This document shows positions 42,362 to 50,785 of a stretch of DNA of 53,525 nt, one piece after another. Numbering within the stretch: position 1 is the stretch's first letter; each line of letters opens with the position of its first letter. The notes under the pieces were generated by a model. The model did not search any database. It saw nothing but the letters and a program-made list of their open reading frames with translations, and was not told the DNA's origin. The stretch spans positions 1 through 53,525 of the forward strand of contig CATLHM010000019.1 in NCBI GenBank assembly GCA_949949005.1, given 5' to 3'. Source of the stretch: an uncultured Lachnospiraceae bacterium (lineage in GTDB: Bacteria > Bacillota > Clostridia > Lachnospirales > Lachnospiraceae). The translations under genes were made by a program, and so were the position numbers.

Positions 42362-42397
42362 TAGACAATTTTTTGATGTATACTTATTAACATCAAA
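42362..42397 (+). promoter_or_regulatory. kduI promoter with an 8-bp dyad operator candidate
   Basis: TAGACA (42362-42367), 17 bp and TATTAA (42385-42390) form a weak promoter for kduI. A perfect dyad, TTTGATGT (42372-42379) and ACATCAAA (42390-42397), overlaps it and may be an operator. The 231-base divergent region is otherwise A/T-rich. Confidence 0.45.
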
Positions 42398-42459
42398 GGA
42401 AATAATTTGAAATTACTTTGAGGGGTTATTGGAGCAGAAAAAGAAAGGAGTGAAAGGAA

Positions 42460-43320
42460 ATGGAGCTGAGAACAGCCGCTTCACCAAGGGACGTGAAGCA
42501 TTATACCACAGAGAGGCTGCGGGAAGAGTTTTTGATTCAAAATCTGTTCGTGCCGGGGGAGATCAAGCTGGTGTACAGCCACATTGACAGAATTATCACA
42601 GGAGCCGCCGTGCCGAAGGAGCCGCTGACCCTGACCGCAGGGGAAGAACTGCGGGCAGAGTATTTTCTCCAGAGAAGGGAGATGGGCGTGATCAATATCG
42701 GCGGCCCGGGCAGTGTCACGATCGACGGCAGAACCTATGAGGTGGGCTTTAAGGAAGGCATGTACATCGGAATGGGCGCCAAGGATATTGTGTTTGAGAG
42801 TGCAGATGTGGCAAGGCCTGCCAAGTTTTATATCAACAGCGCGCCTGCCCACAAGACCTATCCCACCGTGCTGATCAAACCGGAAGGAGAACCGGAAGAG
42901 GGCGTGGTCATTGTAAAGGACGAAAATAAGGTAGAGTTGGGTTCCTTAGAGGACGCCAACCACAGAGTGATCTGCAAGTACATTCTGCCGGGACAGGTGG
43001 AGAGCTGCCAGTTGGTGATGGGCATGACCAAGCTTGCGCCGGGCAGCGTGTGGAATACCATGCCCTGCCATACCCATGACAGACGTATGGAGGTTTATCT
43101 CTACTTTGAGATGCCCGAGGACGCTTTCGTGATGCATTACATGGGCGAGCCTAAAGAGACGCGGCACATTGTGATGCGTAATGAAGAGGCGGTCATCTCC
43201 CCGAGCTGGTCTATCCATGCGGGCTGCGGTTCAAGAGCCTACACCTTTATCTGGGGAATGGTGGGAGAGAACCAGGATTTCGACGACATGGACGGCGTGG
43301 CGATGAAGGATCTGATGTGA
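42460..43320 (+). CDS. kduI: 5-keto-4-deoxyuronate isomerase
   Basis: Converts 4-deoxy-L-threo-5-hexosulose uronate, from unsaturated uronides, to 3-deoxy-D-glycero-2,5-hexodiulosonate. Seen: LREEFLIQNLFVPGEIKLVYSH-type N-terminus and a cupin with metal ligands in MPCHTHDRRMEVYLYFEMP and SIHAGCGSRAYTFIW. 286 residues is a little longer than the E. coli protein. First gene of the uronate operon. GAAAGGA precedes the ATG. Confidence 0.95.
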   Translation: MELRTAASPRDVKHYTTERLREEFLIQNLFVPGEIKLVYSHIDRIITGAAVPKEPLTLTAGEELRAEYFLQRREMGVINIGGPGSVTIDGRTYEVGFKEGMYIGMGAKDIVFESADVARPAKFYINSAPAHKTYPTVLIKPEGEPEEGVVIVKDENKVELGSLEDANHRVICKYILPGQVESCQLVMGMTKLAPGSVWNTMPCHTHDRRMEVYLYFEMPEDAFVMHYMGEPKETRHIVMRNEEAVISPSWSIHAGCGSRAYTFIWGMVGENQDFDDMDGVAMKDLM

Positions 43321-43428
43321 CGATTTTCCAACGGTAAGGCATGGCAGGGGAAGCCTGTGGTATGTAAGAGGAAAATAAAACGGATAAATAAAACAGAAAT
43401 CAGAGTAAAAAATAAGGAGAAGAGAAAA

Positions 43429-44235
43429 ATGAGCGATTTTATGAAGAAATTTTCACTGGAAGGCAAGATAGCACTGGTAACGGGAGCATCCTACGGTATT
43501 GGCTTTGCCATTGCAAGTGCATATGCCGAGGCAGGCGCCACCATCGTTTTCAACGACATCAAGCAGGAGCTGGTGGACAAGGGCATTGCCGCTTATGAGG
43601 AAAAAGGAATCAAGGCCCATGGCTATGTGTGCGACGTAACCAATGAAGAGCAGGTTCAGGCAATGGTGGCCCAGATCGAGAAGGAAGTGGGCGTGATCGA
43701 CATTCTGGTAAACAATGCCGGTATCATCAAGAGAATCCCTATGTGCGAGATGAGCGCAGACCAGTTCCGTCAGGTCATCGACGTGGACTTGAACGCCCCT
43801 TTTATCGTGTCCAAGGCTGTGATTCCCAGCATGATCAAAAAGGGACATGGAAAGATTATCAACATCTGCTCTATGATGAGCGAGCTTGGCCGCGAGACCG
43901 TTTCCGCTTATGCGGCTGCCAAGGGCGGCCTTAAGATGCTGACCAGGAACATTGCCTCCGAATACGGCGAGTTCAACATTCAGTGTAATGGCATCGGCCC
44001 TGGCTACATTGCAACCCCTCAGACTGCTCCTTTGAGAGAGATTCAGCCTGACGGAAGCAGACATCCCTTTGATCAGTTTATCATCGCAAAGACTCCTGCG
44101 GCCCGCTGGGGAGAGACCGAGGATTTACAGGGGCCTGCGGTGTTCCTTGCCTCAGACGCGTCTGACTTTGTAAACGGCCATGTGCTTTATGTGGACGGCG
44201 GTATTCTGGCTTACATCGGAAAACAGCCTCAGTAA
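43429..44235 (+). CDS. kduD: 2-dehydro-3-deoxy-D-gluconate 5-dehydrogenase
   Basis: A short-chain dehydrogenase/reductase that reduces the KduI product to 2-keto-3-deoxygluconate. NAD-binding TGASYGIG, NNAG at ILVNNAGIIK, catalytic Ser/Tyr/Lys in ICSMMSELG and SAYAAAKGG. 268 residues; ATG 43429 follows AAGGAGAAG, an upstream in-frame ATG at 43357 is unlikely. It follows kduI by 108 bases. Downstream is a strong hairpin before the next gene. Confidence 0.93.
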   Translation: MSDFMKKFSLEGKIALVTGASYGIGFAIASAYAEAGATIVFNDIKQELVDKGIAAYEEKGIKAHGYVCDVTNEEQVQAMVAQIEKEVGVIDILVNNAGIIKRIPMCEMSADQFRQVIDVDLNAPFIVSKAVIPSMIKKGHGKIINICSMMSELGRETVSAYAAAKGGLKMLTRNIASEYGEFNIQCNGIGPGYIATPQTAPLREIQPDGSRHPFDQFIIAKTPAARWGETEDLQGPAVFLASDASDFVNGHVLYVDGGILAYIGKQPQ

Positions 44236-44271
44236 GAAGGGGTAGCATGCCTCGCAAACTATCCTCATAAC

Positions 44272-44304
44272 AAGGTAAGCGGCAAGGATCTTGCTGCTTA
44301 CCTT
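44272..44304 (+). promoter_or_regulatory. 15-bp hairpin between kduD and the RpiB-like gene
   Basis: AAGGTAAGCGGCAAG and CTTGCTGCTTACCTT pair over 15 bp (one G-T) around a GAT loop. No T-tract follows, so it is more likely an mRNA processing or stability element in the operon than a terminator. Confidence 0.55.
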
Positions 44305-44333
44305 CCAGATTTTGAAAGGAGAATGGCAAAACC

Positions 44334-44972
44334 ATGAAAATAGCGCTTATCAATGAGAACAGCCAGGCAGCCAAGAATGAGCTGGTCTGCGCCACCTTAA
44401 AAAAAGTAGTAGAGCCCATGGGGCATGAGGTTTTCAATTATGGAATGTATTCGGCAGAGGATGAGCATCAGCTCACTTATGTCCAGAACGGTATTTTGGC
44501 GGCAGTGCTTTTAAATTCCGGGGCGGCGGACTATGTGATCACGGGCTGCGGTACCGGAGAAGGGGCTATGCTTGCCTGCAATTCCTTCCCCAAGGTGCTC
44601 TGCGGACACATTACCTCTCCTTTGGACGCCTATCTTTTTTCCCAGGTAAATGACGGCAACTGTATCGCCCTTCCCTTTGCGGAGAATTTTGGCTGGGGCG
44701 GCGAGCTGAACCTGGAATACATTTTTGAGAAGCTCTTCTGCGCGCCGGGCGGCGGCGGTTATCCCAAGGAGAGAGTGGTTCCCGAACAGAGAAACAAGAA
44801 AATCCTTGACGGGGTAAAAGAGGTTACCCATGTGGATTTGGTAACCATTCTTAAGAACCTGGATGGGGAGCTTGTAAAAGGAGCCCTCTCGGGTGAAAAA
44901 TTTCAGGAATATTTCTTTGCCAACTGCAAATGTGACAAGATCGCAGCGTGCGTGAAGGAGATTCTGGCTTAA
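44334..44972 (+). CDS. RpiB/LacA/LacB-family sugar-phosphate isomerase-like protein
   Basis: 212 residues. KIALINENSQAAKN resembles the start of RpiB/LacA, and YVITGCGTGEGAMLACNS matches the G-C-G-T-G motif in which RpiB proteins hold the catalytic Cys. The C-terminus (~150-212) is an extension with NLDGELVKG and CKCDKIAAC. Its position inside a kdu-eda-kdgK operon argues for a uronate-related isomerase rather than ribose-5-phosphate isomerase. Exact substrate unknown. Confidence 0.82.
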   Translation: MKIALINENSQAAKNELVCATLKKVVEPMGHEVFNYGMYSAEDEHQLTYVQNGILAAVLLNSGAADYVITGCGTGEGAMLACNSFPKVLCGHITSPLDAYLFSQVNDGNCIALPFAENFGWGGELNLEYIFEKLFCAPGGGGYPKERVVPEQRNKKILDGVKEVTHVDLVTILKNLDGELVKGALSGEKFQEYFFANCKCDKIAACVKEILA

Positions 44973-45169
44973 TTGTTACTGCCTGGTTTTTGGCTGGCGG
45001 CATTGTTACAATAAAACGGCTTGAAAAACGGTTTGAACTGTAAAAAATGATAGACCAGTTTGTCTCCATATGGTATGCTTAAGGAAATGGGTAAACCGGG
45101 GGATGCCCCTGTGGGGGCCTCTCCTGGTAATAAAATTAACCTGTCAGGCAGGTTGGAAATGGAGGAAAC

Positions 45170-46135
45170 ATGATTCCGGTTTTAGAAAAAATCAGCAAAA
45201 TTGGGATTGTCCCGGTAGTAAAAATTGACAGGGCAGAGGATGCGCTTCCTCTGGCTAAAGCGCTTTGCGCAGGCGGGCTTCCCTGTGCGGAGGTGACCTT
45301 CCGTACCGATGCGGCGGCGGAGGCGATTAAGATCATGACGGAAAACTTCCCGGATATGTGCGTGGGGGCAGGCACGGTGCTAAATGCAGCCCAGGTGGAC
45401 GCAGCAGTGGAAGCAGGGGCGAAATTTATCGTAAGCCCGGGACTTAACGCCAACACGGTAAGGTATTGTCAGGAAAAGAACGTACCCATCACGCCCGGTA
45501 CATCGAGCCCCAGCGATATCGAGCTGGCAATTGAGCTTGGCCTTGATGTGGTGAAGTTCTTCCCCGCAGAGCAGTCCGGCGGCCTTGCCAAGATCAAGGC
45601 TATGGCAGCTCCCTATGTAAACATGAAATTTATGCCCACTGGCGGCATCAATGCCAAAAACTTAACCTCTTATCTTGACTTCAACAAGATTATCGCCTGC
45701 GGCGGCTCCTGGATGGTGCCCGGGGATCTGATCAATGCCGGTGAGTGGGATAAGATCGAGCAGCTTACAAGAGAAGCGGTTCAGACCATGCTGGGCTTTG
45801 AGCTTGCCCATATCGGTATCAATATGGAGAATGAAGAGGAGGCTGTAAAGGCGGCAGACCGCTTTGCTTTCCTTTTTGGCATGCCTGCGAAGGTAGGCGG
45901 CGGTTCGGTTTTTGCTGGGACGGCTGTAGAAGTGATGAAGACCCCTTACCTTGGAAAGAACGGACACATTGCCATCCGGACGAATTATATCGAGCGTGCA
46001 GTGAATTATATGACCACTGTTCTCGGCGTTGAGTTTAACGAAGAGTCTGCGAAGAAGGATGACAAGGGTAAATATAAAGCGATTTATCTTAAGGAAGAGA
46101 TCGGCGGATTTGCTGTACACCTTGTGCAGAAATAA
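45170..46135 (+). CDS. eda: KDPG aldolase fused to a C-terminal VOC-like domain
   Basis: Residues ~1-210 are 2-keto-3-deoxy-6-phosphogluconate aldolase: IGIVPVVKIDRAEDALPLAK, the Glu in AEVTFRTDAA, ITPGTSSPSDIELA, and the Schiff-base Lys in VVKFFPAEQSGG. Residues ~215-321 (HIGINMENEEEAVKAADRFA to GGFAVHLVQK) look like a glyoxalase/VOC-type fold, not part of standard Eda (about 210 residues). It produces pyruvate and glyceraldehyde-3-phosphate. The extension may alter oligomerisation or act on the substrate; this is inference. Confidence 0.88.
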   Translation: MIPVLEKISKIGIVPVVKIDRAEDALPLAKALCAGGLPCAEVTFRTDAAAEAIKIMTENFPDMCVGAGTVLNAAQVDAAVEAGAKFIVSPGLNANTVRYCQEKNVPITPGTSSPSDIELAIELGLDVVKFFPAEQSGGLAKIKAMAAPYVNMKFMPTGGINAKNLTSYLDFNKIIACGGSWMVPGDLINAGEWDKIEQLTREAVQTMLGFELAHIGINMENEEEAVKAADRFAFLFGMPAKVGGGSVFAGTAVEVMKTPYLGKNGHIAIRTNYIERAVNYMTTVLGVEFNEESAKKDDKGKYKAIYLKEEIGGFAVHLVQK

Positions 46136-46172
46136 ATTTGCTTACTCTTAAGCAGGAAGAAAGGGATTAGAA

Positions 46173-47204
46173 ATGGCAAAGGTTATTACCATGGGCGAGA
46201 TCATGTTGAGACTGTCTACGCCCAACAACGAGAAATTTATTCAGGCGGATGAGTTTGATGTAAACTATGGCGGCGGCGAGGCCAATGTGGCGGTATCGCT
46301 GGCAAACTATGGCCATGAGGCGGAATTTGTGACGGCTGTTCCCGATAATGAGATCGGGGAGTGTGCGGTTGCTGCTCTTCGCAAATACAATGTAGCCACG
46401 GGACATATTGCAAAATGCGGCGAGAGACTTGGAATCTACTATTTAGAGAGCGGATCTTCCATGAGGCCCTCCAAGGTGGTTTACGACAGGGCCCACTCCT
46501 CCATATCCACCGCTACGGAGGCGGATTTTGATTTCGACGAGATTTTTAAGGATGCCGACTGGTTCCATTTTACCGGAATTACCCCGGCGGTTTCCGACGC
46601 GGCGGCAGAGCTCACAGAGAAAGCCCTGATCGCTGCCAAAAAACATGGAGTTAAGGTGTCTGTGGATTTGAATTTCCGCAAAAAGCTCTGGAGTTCCGAG
46701 AAGGCACAGAAGGTGATGACAGGCCTGATGAAGTATGTGGATGTGTGCATCGGCAATGAGGAGGACGCGGAGCTGGTGCTTGGCTTTAAGCCCGGCGAGA
46801 CAGACGTTACCAGCGGGGAGCTGGAGCTGGCAGGCTACAAGTCCATCTTTGAGCAGATGGTGGAGAAGTTTAATTTTGAATACTGCGTATCTTCCCTGCG
46901 TGTTTCCCATTCCGCTTCCGATAACGGGTGGTCCGCATGCATTTATTCCAGAGATACCAAAGAGTTTTATCACTCCAAGGAATACAGCATTCATCCTATC
47001 ATTGACCGTGTGGGAGGCGGGGATTCCTTTGCAGGCGGCGTGATCTGCGGCCTTGTGGACGGCAAGGACTTTAAGGCGGCCCTGGAATTCGGCGTAGCGG
47101 CCTCCGCCTTGAAGCATACCATTCCCGGCGATTTCAATCTGGTGTCCAGAAAAGAAGTGGAGACCCTTGCAGGCGGGGACGCTTCCGGAAGGGTGCAGAG
47201 ATAA
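46173..47204 (+). CDS. kdgK: 2-keto-3-deoxygluconate kinase (PfkB family)
   Basis: Phosphorylates KDG to KDPG, feeding the Eda reaction. It starts KVITMGEIMLRLSTPNNEKF with NYGGGEANVAVSLANYG, and the catalytic GGGDSFAGG motif is near residue 290. 343 residues, typical of PfkB sugar kinases. It closes the operon; a terminator follows at 47266. 37 bases separate it from eda. Confidence 0.93.
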   Translation: MAKVITMGEIMLRLSTPNNEKFIQADEFDVNYGGGEANVAVSLANYGHEAEFVTAVPDNEIGECAVAALRKYNVATGHIAKCGERLGIYYLESGSSMRPSKVVYDRAHSSISTATEADFDFDEIFKDADWFHFTGITPAVSDAAAELTEKALIAAKKHGVKVSVDLNFRKKLWSSEKAQKVMTGLMKYVDVCIGNEEDAELVLGFKPGETDVTSGELELAGYKSIFEQMVEKFNFEYCVSSLRVSHSASDNGWSACIYSRDTKEFYHSKEYSIHPIIDRVGGGDSFAGGVICGLVDGKDFKAALEFGVAASALKHTIPGDFNLVSRKEVETLAGGDASGRVQR

Positions 47205-47265
47205 AGGCAGGCTTTTCGTCCAGAAAGCGCTGTGTGATGGAGTAAATAAAAGAATATTGCTTATA

Positions 47266-47304
47266 ATAACGGATGTCCCAGGAAAATGGGCATCCGTTAT
47301 TTTG
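47266..47304 (+). terminator. Terminator of the uronate operon
   Basis: ATAACGGATG and CATCCGTTAT form a 10-bp stem extended by TCCC/GGG, with an eight-base loop, followed by TTTG. Confidence 0.82.
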
Positions 47305-47413
47305 TTATACGGGCACGGCTTCGGGAAGATACAGGCACGATCTCAGGAAATCTGTATACTGATAATATAGAGCAAAGCTTCCTTCGGATAAAGGGGGCGG
47401 AAAAGAGGGAATT

Positions 47414-48208
47414 ATGAATCAGGCATTCAGTTGGGCTGCCGCAGGTACGGGATTTACTTTTTTGATGACGGCCCTGGGCGCCAGTGTGGTATTCATTTTT
47501 AAAAAAGATATGGGAAAAAATGTGCAGAGAGCTTTTCTTGGTTTTGCGGCGGGAGTGATGATGGCTGCTTCCGTATGGTCATTGTTGATACCGGCCATAG
47601 ACGAGGCCGGGGAGGCGGGAGGGATTGCCTGGATCCCTGCGGCTGGAGGCTTTGTAATCGGCGGCCTTTTCCTGTATCTTCTGGATTTTCTAATGCCCCA
47701 TGTCCATCTGGGAGAGAAGCGTCCGGAAGGGGTGAGGACTTCCTTTCACAGGACGACGCTTCTGGTGCTGGCGGTTACCCTCCACAATATCCCTGAAGGG
47801 ATGGCGGTAGGGCTTGCCTTTGCCATGGCGGCCCAGCATCCTGAGGATCCGGCCCTTTATGCTGTGGCCTTTGCGCTTGCTTTGGGGATCGGGATCCAGA
47901 ACTTCCCGGAGGGCGCGGCTATTTCCCTGCCCCTTCGGCAGGAGGGAATGAGCCGGATGAGGGCTTTTGTGCTGGGCAGTCTCTCCGGATTGGTGGAGCT
48001 GGTTTTCGGTGTGGGAATCACCCTGATCGCTTTGCAGATCGCCCCCTATATGCCCTGGTTTCTGGCCTTTGCGGCGGGAGCCATGATCTATGTGGTGGTG
48101 GAGGAGCTGATACCGGAAGCCAACCAGGGGGAGCATTCCAACCTTGGAACGGCAGGTGTGATGGCAGGGTTTCTTATTATGATGATACTGGACGTGGCAC
48201 TGGGGTAG
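47414..48208 (+). CDS. ZIP-family metal transporter (ZupT-like)
   Basis: 264 residues with eight hydrophobic segments. The metal-binding motifs HNIPEGMAVGLAF and NFPEGAAISLPL (helices 4 and 5) are the ZIP signature, and a His-containing loop PHVHLGEKRPEG lies between helices 3 and 4. It probably imports zinc or another divalent cation. The ATG follows GGGGGCGG; single-gene unit. Confidence 0.92.
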   Translation: MNQAFSWAAAGTGFTFLMTALGASVVFIFKKDMGKNVQRAFLGFAAGVMMAASVWSLLIPAIDEAGEAGGIAWIPAAGGFVIGGLFLYLLDFLMPHVHLGEKRPEGVRTSFHRTTLLVLAVTLHNIPEGMAVGLAFAMAAQHPEDPALYAVAFALALGIGIQNFPEGAAISLPLRQEGMSRMRAFVLGSLSGLVELVFGVGITLIALQIAPYMPWFLAFAAGAMIYVVVEELIPEANQGEHSNLGTAGVMAGFLIMMILDVALG

Positions 48209-48325
48209 GAGCCTGGCGCCTGGCCTTTGCAGGGGAGAGAGATGCGTAAAAGAACCATATCCTGGATAAATTGTTAAGATTCTATAAGAAAATTAATTGT
48301 ATTCCATTAAAAACATGAAAAAAGG

Positions 48326-48354
48326 TTGCATAAAGTATTTGGTAGTGTTATAAA
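48326..48354 (+). promoter_or_regulatory. Promoter of the lipoprotein gene
   Basis: TTGCAT (48326-48331), a 17-bp spacer and TATAAA (48349-48354), 50 bases before the ATG with GAGGAGG just ahead of it. Confidence 0.7.
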
Positions 48355-48404
48355 TATACTTGTTTAGAATATGGCAGTAGACGCTGCAAAATGAGGAGGA
48401 TAAT

Positions 48405-49178
48405 ATGAAAAGAAAAGTATTATTTATGACACTTGCAATGGCAGTTGTACTTACGGCCTGCGGAGGCAAGGCAGATAAGGAAGCAAGCAATAATGCGGAT
48501 ACCAATGTCTCTGAGGACGCGGGGGCTGCCGGGGATACCGGAGCAGAAGATACGGACGCTGCCGATGATACAGAGGCTGCCACTGCCGATGAGGCAGGCG
48601 CAGCGGATACCGAGGCAGAAGCAGAAGGCGGCGAGGAAGCGGCAGCAGGCAAATATGCCAAGGGCAGCGTGACAGAGACAGGCTGGGAAAGCGAATTTTT
48701 CGGACTTCGCTATACCGCTCCTGAGGGCATGGGGATGTCCACCGAGGAAGAGCTCAACGATCTTATGGGCCTGGGACAGGAAGTGCTTTCCGATGATTTC
48801 AGCGAGCTTCAGTTAAAATATGCAGAGCTCACTTCCGTCTATGAGATGATGAGTGTATCCGACGACCAGACCACCAATGTGGTTGTAACCGTGGAGAAGG
48901 TTATGGGCAAGATGGACGCCTCCCAGTATGTGAGTGCCCTTGAGAAGGGATTGGAGCAGGTTTCCGCCATCTCCTATACACTGATCAGCGATGATGAGAC
49001 CATAAAGCTGGGAAATGCAGATTACATTAAGGTAAGCTACCAGGCAGAGGCCAGCGGCGTTACCATGTATCAGGATTATTATGTACGCGTTGTGGACGAC
49101 AGGGCAGTGGCGATTACCTTAACCTATATGGATGAAAGCGGAAGAGATAATGTGCTGAATGCTTTCACAGCATACTAA
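48405..49178 (+). CDS. Exported lipoprotein with acidic Ala/Glu/Asp-rich linker
   Basis: 257 residues. Signal peptide RKVLFMTLAMAVVLTAC with lipobox LTAC (Cys ~21), a low-complexity linker of Ala, Glu, Asp and Thr to about residue 85, then a soluble domain (SEFFGLRYTAPEGMGMSTEE ... VNVVVTVEKVMGKMD ... DYYVRVVDDRAVAITLTY), a structure seen in lipoproteins of unknown function. It is anchored on the outer face of the membrane. Single-gene unit with its own promoter and terminator. Confidence 0.85.
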   Translation: MKRKVLFMTLAMAVVLTACGGKADKEASNNADTNVSEDAGAAGDTGAEDTDAADDTEAATADEAGAADTEAEAEGGEEAAAGKYAKGSVTETGWESEFFGLRYTAPEGMGMSTEEELNDLMGLGQEVLSDDFSELQLKYAELTSVYEMMSVSDDQTTNVVVTVEKVMGKMDASQYVSALEKGLEQVSAISYTLISDDETIKLGNADYIKVSYQAEASGVTMYQDYYVRVVDDRAVAITLTYMDESGRDNVLNAFTAY

Positions 49179-49214
49179 AATAGAAGAGACAATTTCAGAA
49201 GAAGTTTTTGGCAG

Positions 49215-49251
49215 CGGGGAGCGAACCTGAGGGTTGGCTCCCCGTTGTTTT
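49215..49251 (+). terminator. Terminator of the lipoprotein gene
   Basis: CGGGGAGC (49215-49222) and GCTCCCCG (49237-49244) pair around 14 bases and are followed by TTGTTTT. The stretch from here to the sigma gene (49252-49426) holds no clear gene. Confidence 0.8.
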
Positions 49252-49426
49252 GCAGAAACAGAAAAAAGTTTAATCCTTTTTGCATTCTCCAACGTTATAG
49301 TAAACAGAGGGTTCTAAAATGAACCATCAGGTTTATTTCAGGCCGCCAATTTGTGCCAGAGGCGGGTCAGAGCGGACCGCAGATGCGAAGAAGGGGGCAT
49401 AGAGAATAGGAAAGGAGCCGGGACGG

Positions 49427-49930
49427 GTGGAGGATGAGGAATTAGTCGTGCGGATAAAGGCAGGGGATGAGGATGCGGCCAGAGAACTGGTTGAGCGCTA
49501 CTATGGGGCGATTCTGCGCTATTGCAGATGGCATTGCCAGGGTGCGGAGAGAGCGGAGGACCTGACCCAGGAGACCTTTTTTAAGCTGTTTCGGAATCTG
49601 CCGGAATATGAGGAGCGGAAAAAATTCAGGCCCTATCTATATACCATCGCCAGCCGCCTGTGCGTGGATGAGAGCCGCAGGGTCAGGCTCTATTCCCTGG
49701 AGGATGAGGAGGGCCTGGGGGAAGAGAGCAGGGAAATCCATCAGGTAGAAAATCGGGAGGAGCTATCCTATCTTTTGGAAAAGCTTCCGCCGGAGCTTAA
49801 GGAAGTCATTCTTTTGCGGTTTGGAGGGGAACTGAGCTATTTGGAGATCGCCAGGATCACAGGCTCCAATATGCGGACGGTTCAGAGCAGGATCAGAAAG
49901 GCTTTGAAAATTATGAGGCAGGAACGGTAA
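49427..49930 (+). CDS. ECF-type RNA polymerase sigma factor
   Basis: 167 residues. Region 2 (ARELVERYYGAILRYCRWHC, then EDLTQETFFKLFRNL) and region 4 (LKEVILLRFGGELSYLEIA, RTVQSRIRKALKIM) are both visible; region 3 is absent, as in ECF sigma factors. GTG is the start (AAGGAG 10 bases upstream); ATGs nearby are out of frame. It is followed by a membrane protein and ABC genes, which may be its target or regulator. Confidence 0.92.
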   Translation: MEDEELVVRIKAGDEDAARELVERYYGAILRYCRWHCQGAERAEDLTQETFFKLFRNLPEYEERKKFRPYLYTIASRLCVDESRRVRLYSLEDEEGLGEESREIHQVENREELSYLLEKLPPELKEVILLRFGGELSYLEIARITGSNMRTVQSRIRKALKIMRQER

Positions 49931-49981
49931 AAAACGGGAACGTTAAAAGCGGGACCGCTTTGGTATGGGAAAGGAGAAAGG

Positions 49982-50785
49982 ATGGAGAGAAAGAATCAAA
50001 GAAAAAGCAGCCCAAAAGGAAAAAATAAGGTTCCCAAAAGCGGGAAGGAGTATCTGCGCAGGGCTTTAAAGGAGACGGAGCTTCCACTGAGGATGGAGGA
50101 AACCATCAGCCTTTGCAGGGCGATGGTAAGGGAATATCCGCCCCTGCAGGAGGAGAGGACGGGGTTTTTTACTTATCTTTCGGATGTATTCCGGTATGAG
50201 GGGATGTCTGTTTTTGGCCTGCAGGCATTGGCCCTTCTGACAGCCTGCCTGGGGATTTCCTTCGATACCTGGGAGCTCTCCAGAATTCCTTTTTTTGCGC
50301 TGATGTTTACGCTGGCAATGATGCCGGTGCTCTTCCGGGGACAAATGCATGGAATGAGCGAGATCGAGGCGGCGACAAGAGCCTCGGGGGCACAGATTAT
50401 GCTGGCAAAGCTGGTGCTTGCGGGGGCGGCTAATCTGGTATGTATGACGGTGTTTTTGGGTATGGCCCTGCGGCTTGAAAATGCCGCCAGGCAGATCGGG
50501 CAGCTCATACTCTATATTTTGGTTCCCTATCTGTCCTGCATGGCTTTCATGCTGCAGAGAATCAGGCTCTGCGGGCGGGAGGGCTGCTGGCAGAGTATGG
50601 CGGCAGGACTTTTATCCTGTGTATTCTGGGGCGTCTCTGCCCGGCTTTGCCCCTGGCTCTACGGGCTTTCCGCCGGGAGTGTGTGGGCGATTGGTTTTTT
50701 GGTTTTTGGCGGCTTTTTTGTAAAGGAAATCTGGTTCCTATGGGAAATGAGAAAGGAAGGGAAAATGTATGGAACTGTCGCTTGA
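49982..50785 (+). CDS. Membrane protein linked to sigma factor and ABC exporter
   Basis: 267 residues. A basic N-terminus (RKNQRKSSPKGKNKVPKSG) of ~70 residues inside the cell precedes about six transmembrane helices from ~75 onward. No family recognised. It ends 17 bases inside the next gene and begins 51 bases after the sigma gene. Its place after an ECF sigma suggests an anti-sigma-like or ABC-associated role (inference); there is no zinc-binding anti-sigma motif. Confidence 0.75.
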   Translation: MERKNQRKSSPKGKNKVPKSGKEYLRRALKETELPLRMEETISLCRAMVREYPPLQEERTGFFTYLSDVFRYEGMSVFGLQALALLTACLGISFDTWELSRIPFFALMFTLAMMPVLFRGQMHGMSEIEAATRASGAQIMLAKLVLAGAANLVCMTVFLGMALRLENAARQIGQLILYILVPYLSCMAFMLQRIRLCGREGCWQSMAAGLLSCVFWGVSARLCPWLYGLSAGSVWAIGFLVFGGFFVKEIWFLWEMRKEGKMYGTVA

